From DASXTB01 sp036505615 (lineage in GTDB: Bacteria; Acidobacteriota; UBA6911; JACQSX01), in NCBI GenBank assembly GCA_036505615.1, contig DASXTB010000199.1:1-21987 (forward strand): a DNA stretch of 21,987 bases. The letters run 5' to 3'. Of this stretch, positions 17,313-21,987 are shown in pieces; within the stretch, counting starts at the first letter, position 1, and each line of letters begins with the position of its first letter. Both the position numbers and the translations under genes were made by a program. The notes under the pieces are model-generated. The model ran no database searches and had not been told where the DNA came from. It was given only the letters and a program-made list of their open reading frames with translations.

Positions 17313-17333
17313 AAATGTGTCGATTAGACCTTC

Positions 17334-17374
17334 TTTCCTGTTTTTGTCCTATCCTTAGATCAAAAGTTGGGAAG
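17334..17374. promoter_or_regulatory. Right-end candidate integrase arm sites
   Basis: TTTCCTGTTTTTGTCCTA at 17334-17351 is the exact direct repeat of 5375-5392; AAAGTTGGGAAG at 17363-17374 is the reverse complement of 5341-5352. They lie 73-113 nt before the core repeat; the left set lies 37-88 nt after it, so in the excised circle they would flank the core on both sides, as arm sites do. Confidence 0.6.
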
Positions 17375-17446
17375 AGATGAGTGCCAACCCGTCCTGTAAA
17401 TGGTTGGAAATGAAGAAAAGGTAAGAGGTGACAGAGACAAAGCGCC

Positions 17447-17494
17447 GGTCTGCAAAACCTTTATGCATCGGTTCGAATCCGATCGGCGCCTCCA
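17447..17494 (+). repeat. attR: 3' fragment of tRNA-Cys
   Basis: An exact 48-bp copy of 5257-5304. It has no acceptor 5' strand or D-arm upstream (the preceding AGCGCC does not complete a tRNA), so it is an attachment-site remnant and marks the right edge of the island. Confidence 0.93.
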
Positions 17495-17598
17495 AGTGAA
17501 CCTCTTTCCCTTCTCCCATTCCCGAATTCCACAACTTCGATTTCTCGCAGCGCCTCAGTTTTAATCACCCCGATTCAAATCCGACCAGTCACACGCCA

Positions 17599-17831
17599 CT
17601 ACATGCACCCACGGAGGCGCGACCGGAAGGGCGCGGCACGGCAACCTAAGTTATCCGCACTGAGACGGCCCTCATGATGTCTCTCCGCTCCCAAAACCCC
17701 ATGACTGAAAATATCTAGCCAGCTTAGGCACAGCGGGATTGCCGAAGCCGGATATTCTGGGACGCCGCGCCCTTCCGGCCGCGGGCTCTGTGGCTGCACA
17801 CAATGCCGTGTGGTAGGCTGGCGGTCCATCC
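17599..17831. repeat. MITE-like dispersed repeat, copy B
   Basis: Matches copy A at 1391-1572 in both terminal inverted repeats (17609-17637 against 17764-17793) and in the inner block around 17702-17743. It is longer than copy A through about 38 extra bases at 17661-17700 and a few near the right end, so the two are diverged members. It fills most of the gene-free stretch 17495-17968, between attR and the next gene; the remainder shows nothing I can support. Confidence 0.7.
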
Positions 17832-17968
17832 CATTTCAGTGTTTTCCGGCATGTTAATCTGTGTCTAGTGGCGCTACACTGGCTGGGTTGCCTGTAAGGC
17901 CAGCACTTGCCCTCAGGACAGACCGGCTCTTGCGGCCGGGTAAATGGTTGCGACATGGAGGAAAGAGC

Positions 17969-18169
17969 ATGAAATGGACGGGGATTTACTTTCTCGGCTA
18001 TGTCATTTTGATCTGCGGCCTGCTCGCCGGGTTGCACAAGGCGGGCATACTGCAACGGATCGGAACAGCTTGGACTATTATTGGGGTGGTCATCGCCATC
18101 GGCGTCGGCATCATGATCGCCGTTTCCGCAAGCACTGATAAAAAAACCATCGACATCGAAAAAGATTGA
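17969..18169 (+). CDS. Small two-helix membrane protein
   Basis: Encodes 66 aa. The ATG at 17969 is fixed by GGAGGAAAG ending 3 nt upstream; an open frame extends back to 17861 but has no ribosome site. Two hydrophobic segments, about residues 5-22 and 33-51, are joined by a short basic loop (HKAGILQRIGT), and a charged tail DKKTIDIEKD follows. By the positive-inside rule the loop would be cytoplasmic. No known motif; I do not recognise the family. It is probably monocistronic. Confidence 0.75.
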   Translation: MKWTGIYFLGYVILICGLLAGLHKAGILQRIGTAWTIIGVVIAIGVGIMIAVSASTDKKTIDIEKD

Positions 18170-18172
18170 GGC

Positions 18173-18245
18173 GATTGCGGAATGTGGATTGCGGAATGTG
18201 GATTGCGGAATCCGGAATGGCGAATGCGGAATGCCGAATGCGGAT
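18173..18245. repeat. Short tandem repeat
   Basis: The 14-bp unit GATTGCGGAATGTG occurs at 18173-18186 and 18187-18200, starts a third time at 18201, then decays into 7-bp-like units of GCGGAAT to 18245. It lies between convergent genes and contains no gene. Confidence 0.75.
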
Positions 18246-18326
18246 GAAACTGGTGAGATTCGCGGTGCCCTTTATGGTTTGAAAAAAGCTTTACCACCAA
18301 GAACACGGCGGACACAAAGAAGCCCT

Positions 18327-18722
18327 TCAGCCCTCCCGAGTGGCGCGGATCAGAGCTTCCATGTGGTCCAGATAACGCTCCAGCGCCCGCCGGCCGGCCG
18401 CCGTCAAGCGGTATTCGGTTTTGGGAACGCGCCCTTCAAAAGACTTGCTGCAAGTGATGTACTGCGCCTCTTCCAGCTTGCGAGCGTGCACGCTCAGATT
18501 GCCATCGGTGGTGTTCATCAGCTTCTTCAGATCGTTGAAAGTGAGCGACTCGTTGACAGCCAGCGCGCTGACGATCCCCAGACGCAGGCGTTCATGAATG
18601 AGGCGATCGAACTGGGGGAGCCCGCCCTCGGCGGGCCGGCCCCGCAGCGCGCGCAGCCTGCGAGCTTCTTCACGGGCAGTGCGAGCCCGTTCCTGTCGAA
18701 GCATGTGATGCTTAGCCACCAT
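18327..18722 (-). CDS. Winged-helix transcriptional regulator (HTH_34-like)
   Basis: Encodes 131 aa from the ATG at 18722. AGGAGG sits one base before it, so the GTG directly following (18719) may be the true start; an ATG at 18704 is a third choice. Residues about 38-125 are a winged helix close to the HTH_34 pattern: FDRLIHERLRLGIVSAL, then LTFNDLKKLMNTTDGNLSVH (recognition helix), ARKLEEAQYI, a wing with FEGRVPKTEYRLT and AAGRRALERYLDHM. The N-terminal 30 residues are basic and helical. The start overlaps the 3' end of the upstream membrane-protein gene, so they form one operon. It may repress that operon through the palindrome at 19350-19366. Confidence 0.88.
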   Translation of the reverse strand: MVAKHHMLRQERARTAREEARRLRALRGRPAEGGLPQFDRLIHERLRLGIVSALAVNESLTFNDLKKLMNTTDGNLSVHARKLEEAQYITCSKSFEGRVPKTEYRLTAAGRRALERYLDHMEALIRATREG

Positions 18723-19311
18723 ACCTCCTGGCGATGATGATTCCAAAAAGCACTTGCAGCCCTCCAAATCCGGCCGCCATAAACCAGTCTCCCCAGGAAT
18801 AGGGGCAAAAAAGCGCCACCGTCCCGAGAGCCATGAAACAAAGTCCCATCGCGGGGATAATCCTGACGGAGAAGGCTCCCCCGGTGACCACAGCGGTTCC
18901 GTACAGCAGCAGCCACATACCTGGAACAAGGCCGATCAGCCCCGACCGATAGAAGAGCAGCGTAAGCAAGGCTCCCACAAAGAGCGGCGGCAGGAGGCTG
19001 AGAGTAAATTTTCTTGCCGGCCCGGCCAAAAGCGGCATCGTTGCGGCGAGGGTTTTGCGAATGATCTCTACCAGGCCAATCAGCAGGGCCAGACCCGCCT
19101 CGGCCAGCCAGGTCAGCAGCCACCCTGCAGCCGTGGGCTGCTGCGCGGCTACGACAGCCGCAAACAGAGCGGTAATTCCCATCAATACTCCGCCCCACCC
19201 GGGGACGGCGGTAAACGAGCCGGCGTTCTCCATCGTCTGGCGAATGAAACGCAAATTGTCCGTAGCACGGGCATGCAGCCTGGACGGCTCTTTGAGGGGA
19301 ACAATCGCCAT
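18712..19311 (-). CDS. Six-helix integral membrane protein of unknown function
   Basis: Encodes 199 aa from the ATG at 19311; an ATG at 19347 overlaps the -35 box and is rejected. After a 36-residue cytoplasmic-looking start (LHARATDNLRFIRQTMENA) come six hydrophobic segments, starting with GGVLMGITALFAAVVAA and ending with WFMAAGFGGLQVLFGIIIA, and the tail RRYGG. No transport or catalytic motif is seen. It is co-transcribed with the winged-helix regulator, whose start lies inside its last codons. Membrane protein plus HTH_34-type regulator is a recurring pair, perhaps a membrane-state or stress response; that is inference. It is probably translated from a leaderless message. Confidence 0.85.
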   Translation of the reverse strand: MAIVPLKEPSRLHARATDNLRFIRQTMENAGSFTAVPGWGGVLMGITALFAAVVAAQQPTAAGWLLTWLAEAGLALLIGLVEIIRKTLAATMPLLAGPARKFTLSLLPPLFVGALLTLLFYRSGLIGLVPGMWLLLYGTAVVTGGAFSVRIIPAMGLCFMALGTVALFCPYSWGDWFMAAGFGGLQVLFGIIIARRYGG

Positions 19312-19317
19312 GCTGAA

Positions 19318-19347
19318 AGTGTAGCCAGGGGTTTGAATTATTGTCAA
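19318..19347 (-). promoter_or_regulatory. Promoter of the membrane protein / regulator operon
   Basis: On the minus strand a perfect -35 TTGACA (19347-19342) and -10 TACACT (19323-19318) stand 18 bp apart. The start point would fall at or beside the ATG at 19311. Confidence 0.7.
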
Positions 19348-19349
19348 GT

Positions 19350-19366
19350 ACTTTGTTACACAAAGT
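19350..19366. promoter_or_regulatory. Palindromic operator next to the -35 box
   Basis: On the minus strand ACTTTGT-GTA-ACAAAGT is a perfect 7-bp inverted repeat with a 3-bp spacer, two bases upstream of the -35. This is a typical size for a dimeric winged-helix site, and the nearest candidate protein is the regulator encoded in the same operon. Confidence 0.6.
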
Positions 19367-19490
19367 TAGGCTGTCCCGCGTCCCTACCCGGCTTGCGACC
19401 GCGGCCTCACCCTCGTGGCGCCCAAATCGGTTTGGCCGACCCGCCACACCGGTCTGTAGGGACAGTTCGTGAACTGCATGCCGATTTCGT

Positions 19491-19523
19491 TGTAGGACGG
19501 GCGGCTCGCGAGCCGCCCCTACA
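19491..19523. repeat. REP-like palindrome
   Basis: GGGCGGCTCG-CGAGCCGCCC (19499-19518) is a perfect 20-bp palindrome, extended by TGTAGG and CCTACA on the outside. A second small palindrome, CAGTTCGTGAACTG, lies at 19463-19476. Both sit in the 303-bp gap between the divergent membrane-protein and antitoxin genes, well away from either promoter. Confidence 0.7.
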
Positions 19524-19578
19524 GGTGGCGACGAATTTGGAGTCGCTTGCGAGTTCCCTCCAAACGACTGAAGATTTA

Positions 19579-19608
19579 TTGACATCGATACGGGGCACTC
19601 CTTATATT
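19579..19608 (+). promoter_or_regulatory. Promoter of the CopG-MazF operon
   Basis: A perfect -35 TTGACA (19579-19584) and -10 TATATT (19603-19608) at 18-bp spacing. The predicted start point coincides with the antitoxin ATG at 19615, and no ribosome site is present, so the message is probably leaderless. Confidence 0.75.
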
Positions 19609-19614
19609 TACAAT

Positions 19615-19851
19615 ATGAAAACTATTGCGATAACTATTGAAGAATCTATTCTCTCGCGCATTGACCGGCTCATGAATGAAGACCCACAATGGAAAAGCCG
19701 GTCTGAAGTGATTCGTAAAGCGGTCCGCGAATTTGTTACTCGGCTGGAACGAGTCACTGAGGAAGAGCGGGAGCGAGAAATTTTTAGCCAACACAGCGCG
19801 CGCTTGAAGCGCCAAGCCGTAGCCCTGGTTAAAGAACAGGCCAAGGTGTGA
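19615..19851 (+). CDS. Ribbon-helix-helix (CopG-like) antitoxin
   Basis: Encodes 78 aa. Residues 1-45 are a ribbon-helix-helix DNA-binding domain: strand MKTIAITIEES, helix ILSRIDRLMNEDP, turn QWKSRS, helix EVIRKAVREFVTRLE. The charged helical tail (EEEREREIFSQHSARLKRQAVALVKEQAKV) would bind the toxin. The ATG at 19615 is set by the promoter just upstream; the frame is open far upstream, but that part crosses the neighbouring operon and does not look like protein. The gene overlaps the toxin gene by 4 bp (GTGA). It should neutralise the toxin and repress the operon as a dimer. Confidence 0.9.
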   Translation: MKTIAITIEESILSRIDRLMNEDPQWKSRSEVIRKAVREFVTRLERVTEEEREREIFSQHSARLKRQAVALVKEQAKV

Positions 19852-20180
19852 AACGCGGCGAGATTTATCGTACAAGCGAGAAAGTGCCGGAACGCGGGGA
19901 TAAGCCTGGTTTTTACATCGTGGTCTCTCGTAATTTTATCGCCGAAAATGACGACGTCTCAACGGTGATTTGCGCTCCGATTTACAGCGAAATCCTCGGT
20001 CTTCGCAGTGAGGTCTTACTCGGAATCGAAGATGGGTTACCCAAAAACAGCGCCGTTAGGTGTGACTTCCTGACTTTGATGTTTAAAACGAAATTGACCA
20101 ACTTTGTTGGCACTTTATCCACAGCTAAACTCGAGGCTTTAAACCGCGCCCTAAGTTATGCGCTGGAACTGGCCGAGTGA
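19848..20180 (+). CDS. MazF/PemK-family toxin
   Basis: Encodes 110 aa from a GTG that overlaps the antitoxin stop. MazF-family blocks are present: KRGEIYRT at the start, then KPGFYIVVSRNF (19-30), STVICAPIYSE (38-48), EVLLGIEDGLPKNSAVRCDFLTLM (55-78) and a helical end LEALNRALSYALEL. Family members are sequence-specific endoribonucleases; the Arg in SAVRCDF corresponds to a conserved part of the active site, while the usual early R-G-x-[I/V]-W is RGEIY here. The cleaved sequence cannot be told. The operon is outside the island, unlike the ParE-type pair. Confidence 0.88.
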   Translation: MKRGEIYRTSEKVPERGDKPGFYIVVSRNFIAENDDVSTVICAPIYSEILGLRSEVLLGIEDGLPKNSAVRCDFLTLMFKTKLTNFVGTLSTAKLEALNRALSYALELAE

Positions 20181-20680
20181 GTACAGCTGTGGCACTTCGG
20201 GAGGCCATTCCCAGCGGGGTTTAAATCCTGCCGCGCTTCGCTGCCCCCGGGGACTACATGCTGGACGCCCTCTTGGCGGACCAGGCCGCTTCCAGCGGCC
20301 TTTCCCGAAGGGTCCCGGCCCGTCGAGGTCAGGGTGCAAACCGCAAGCACAACCATCACCTCGAGGCCGTTTCAACGGCCTTTTTCGCCAGGCCAGGCGG
20401 CGTTTACGCCGGCGAAACTGAAATCGCCTATTCGAATGGCTAAAGCCGACTGCTCGGAAGGCCGGTGAACCGGCCTTAATTAATTTGGATTGCGCTGGAT
20501 CCCCGGCCTGGAAAGGCCGGGGCTTAAACCCTTCGGGAAAGGCCGCTGAAGCGGCCTGGACACAAGGCTTGCCTGGGTGGTGAGAAAAGCTTTTACCACA
20601 AAGGACACGGCGCTCTGGGAGATTCTCGCTACCTGCGCACTGGAGAACGCGTGAACGGACTACGAACAAAGGGCAAAGGA
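20181..20680. repeat. Mosaic of GC-rich hairpins in a gene-free interval
   Basis: No gene is supported in these 500 bp, which lie between the convergent toxin and AAA+ ATPase genes. They hold many small palindromes of the form GGCC-x-GGCC, among them AAGGCCGGTGAACCGGCCTT at 20459-20478 and CCCCGGCCTGGAAAGGCCGGGG near 20501-20522. A longer inverted repeat joins 20281-20312 and 20529-20559 (one base inserted). The stretch 20583-20612 (AAAAGCTTTTACCACAAAGG and on) is a diverged copy of 18284-18315. Convergent transcription may end here. Confidence 0.65.
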
Positions 20681-21987
20681 CTAGCTTGCCATCACCGCCC
20701 GCCCCTGCGCCCATTGTCTTAAGTCGTCGATTTCCTCTCGCCGCGTCACCGAGATCGGCCGGGTGGCTGACAGCTCTTCCAGCACAAGTTGCGTGTCCAG
20801 ATCCCGGCCTCGGGAAAAGGCGGTGTAAAGAGCGGAGACGACAGCCTGCTCAATCTCAGCGCCGCTGAAGCCGTCGGAAGCGGCCGCCAGCGCCTCCAGA
20901 TCAAATGTGGCAGGATCTCGCTTGCGCTTTTGCAAGTGCAGGGTGAAGATTTCCTTTCTCTCCTGCACCTTGGGAAAATCGATGAAAAATATTTCGTCAA
21001 AGCGCCCTTTACGCATCAGCTCCGGGGGAAGCTGCGAAACCTGATTGCAAGTGGCTACCACAAAAACTGGAGCATTTCGGTCCTGTAGCCATCCCAAAAG
21101 CCGGCCGAAAATTCTGCGCGACAGACCGGCATCGGCCTCCGAACTGCCCACGTAAGCAAAACCCTTTTCAATCTCGTCGATCATCAGCACACAAGGGGCC
21201 ATGCGCTCAGCCACGTTGAGCGCTCTTTCCAAATTCTTGTCCGACTCGCCGATGTATTTGTCGTAGACGCGCCCCGGCTCCATTTTCAGCAGGGGCAGAC
21301 TCCACTCGCGGGCGACCGCCTTTGCGGCCATGCTTTTTCCGCAACCTTGAACTCCCAAAAGGATGATCCCCTTGGGCCAATCCAAGCCGAATTTTTTCGC
21401 TTCCGGAGTCCACGCTCCCGCCCGCCTCTGAAGCCATTCCTTCAATTTTCGAAGTCCTCCCACTTGCGACAGCTTCTCAGCGGACGCAACATACTCAAGG
21501 ACTCCGTCCTTCCGCAAGAGCTCCTTCTTGATTTCCACGATCAGGTCGAGGTCCTTGCGGGTCAAAGCCAAGTCGTCCAGAATGGCGCGATTCAGCAAAT
21601 GCTGGGCTTCGAAGAGCGTGAGCCCTTTCAAGTCTTCCACCAGACGCTCGAACTCCTGCGGCGCCAGCTCCACCTGGATCTTGTGCTCGCGTGAAAGGTC
21701 GGCAATCACCTTCTTGGCCAGAACGGTCAGCTCTTCCAGCGTCGGCAGCTCGAGTCTTACAAAGGCGCAAAGCTTCTCCAGCTCGGCCGGCAGTTCGATT
21801 TGCGGCGCCGACAAGACAACAGCTCGCCGGGCCTTGGAGAAAGGCCGGGCGATGTCCCGAAGCTTCCGCACCACCTCCGCTTCTCCCAGGTAACGATAGA
21901 GATCTTTAAGGAAATAGATCCCATCTCCCTCGATGACGGCCAGATTATTCAGTGCTTTGAGAGGATGAAGCGTGTCGTAGATCTCCT
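20681..21987 (-). CDS. Ycf46-like AAA+ ATPase, 5' end beyond the window
   Basis: The frame stays open to the right edge, so the gene starts outside; 434 residues are visible. A GTG at 21874 is inside the coding region, as the 37 codons before it read on smoothly (LKALNNLAVIEGDGIYFLKD). The first part is helical; the AAA+ module follows: Walker A GVQGCGKS (21332-21355), Walker B VLMIDEIEKGF (about 21159-21185), sensor VVATCNQ, then LPPELMRKGRFDEIFFIDFP with the arginine-finger region, and a lid domain ending GAEIEQAVVSALYTAFSRGRDLD. The order and the GRFDEIFF motif match the Ycf46 / cyanobacterial AAA+ family, an ATP-driven remodeller of unclear substrate. No protease domain is seen. Confidence 0.9.
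   Translation of the reverse strand, partial: EIYDTLHPLKALNNLAVIEGDGIYFLKDLYRYLGEAEVVRKLRDIARPFSKARRAVVLSAPQIELPAELEKLCAFVRLELPTLEELTVLAKKVIADLSREHKIQVELAPQEFERLVEDLKGLTLFEAQHLLNRAILDDLALTRKDLDLIVEIKKELLRKDGVLEYVASAEKLSQVGGLRKLKEWLQRRAGAWTPEAKKFGLDWPKGIILLGVQGCGKSMAAKAVAREWSLPLLKMEPGRVYDKYIGESDKNLERALNVAERMAPCVLMIDEIEKGFAYVGSSEADAGLSRRIFGRLLGWLQDRNAPVFVVATCNQVSQLPPELMRKGRFDEIFFIDFPKVQERKEIFTLHLQKRKRDPATFDLEALAAASDGFSGAEIEQAVVSALYTAFSRGRDLDTQLVLEELSATRPISVTRREEIDDLRQWAQGRAVMAS

Larger units (their letters stand above)
5305..17494. mobile_element. Integrative genomic island in tRNA-Cys carrying a STAND NTPase pair
   Basis: About 12.2 kb bounded by 48-bp direct repeats of the tRNA-Cys 3' end. 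A tyrosine integrase and excisionase-like gene sit beside the intact tRNA, the usual layout. Cargo is a zinc-binding protein gene, a ParE-type toxin/antitoxin pair, a broken gene and two very large NTPase genes that take up 70 percent of the length. The cargo is visibly more AT-rich than the flanks (for example 8081-8200). No conjugation, replication or capsid genes are seen, so it is an integrative but not self-transmissible element, perhaps moved by a helper phage or plasmid. Its cargo marks it as a likely defence island. Confidence 0.9.

Noticed and set aside
17441..17494. Second tRNA-Cys gene
   Set aside because: Only the 3' part from the anticodon stem on is present; no D-arm or 5' acceptor strand can be found upstream, so it is an attachment-site remnant.
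18173..18245. CRISPR-like array
   Set aside because: Repeat units are contiguous, 14 and then 7 bp, without spacers, and no cas genes are near.
18527..19585. 352-aa minus-strand frame across the regulator and membrane-protein genes
   Set aside because: Its translation is Arg/Gly/Ala-rich and shifted one frame from two well-supported genes with a promoter and operator; it is a GC-rich shadow.
18754..19614. Upstream extension of the CopG antitoxin frame
   Set aside because: It runs across the membrane-protein gene and the divergent promoters, with Gln/Pro/Arg-rich unstructured sequence; the promoter at 19579-19608 fixes the start at 19615.

Overview
The window looks like one chromosomal stretch of a Gram-negative, fairly GC-rich soil-type bacterium. 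The combination of a secreted DUF4097 solenoid protein, a DmpA-type P1 peptidase, a winged-helix regulator paired with a six-helix membrane protein, a Ycf46-like AAA+ ATPase and many small GC-rich palindromic repeats recalls Acidobacteriota. That assignment is an inference from gene style, not from a marker gene.

Left chromosomal flank (1-5304): a hairpin cluster, the DUF4097 gene (169-1266, minus), a MITE-like dispersed repeat (1391-1572), a secreted P1-family aminopeptidase (1748-2932, minus), a large inverted repeat (3023-3320), a secreted metallophosphoesterase (3462-4520, plus), a small helical protein (4906-5151) and a complete tRNA-Cys(GCA) gene (5230-5304) with its own promoter.

Integrated island (5305-17494, about 12.2 kb): the last 48 bp of the tRNA-Cys gene are repeated exactly at 17447-17494, giving attL and attR. 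Just inside the left end, on the minus strand, lie a tyrosine integrase, an excisionase-like HTH protein translationally coupled to it, and a small four-CxxC zinc-binding protein. A ParE-type toxin/antitoxin pair and a gene broken by two frameshifts follow. The rest is a two-gene plus-strand operon encoding giant STAND-type NTPases of 1313 and about 1520 aa. Each has an N-terminal PD-(D/E)XK-like domain, a central P-loop NTPase and a long C-terminal helical-repeat region (TPR-like in the first, HEAT-like in the second). This architecture resembles Avs-type antiphage sensors, and the pair is the best candidate for an undescribed defence system. The second protein keeps a D...QxK nuclease motif; in the first the lysine is replaced. 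Both island ends carry an 18-bp direct repeat and a 12-bp inverted repeat that look like integrase arm sites.

Right chromosomal flank (17495-21987): a second copy of the MITE-like repeat, a small two-helix membrane protein, a membrane protein / winged-helix regulator operon (minus) with a strong promoter and an adjoining palindromic operator, a CopG-MazF toxin-antitoxin operon (plus), a 500-bp mosaic of GC-rich hairpins, and the 3' part of a Ycf46-like AAA+ ATPase gene that runs off the right edge. Several genes have a -10 box 6-8 nt before the start codon and no Shine-Dalgarno sequence, suggesting leaderless transcripts.
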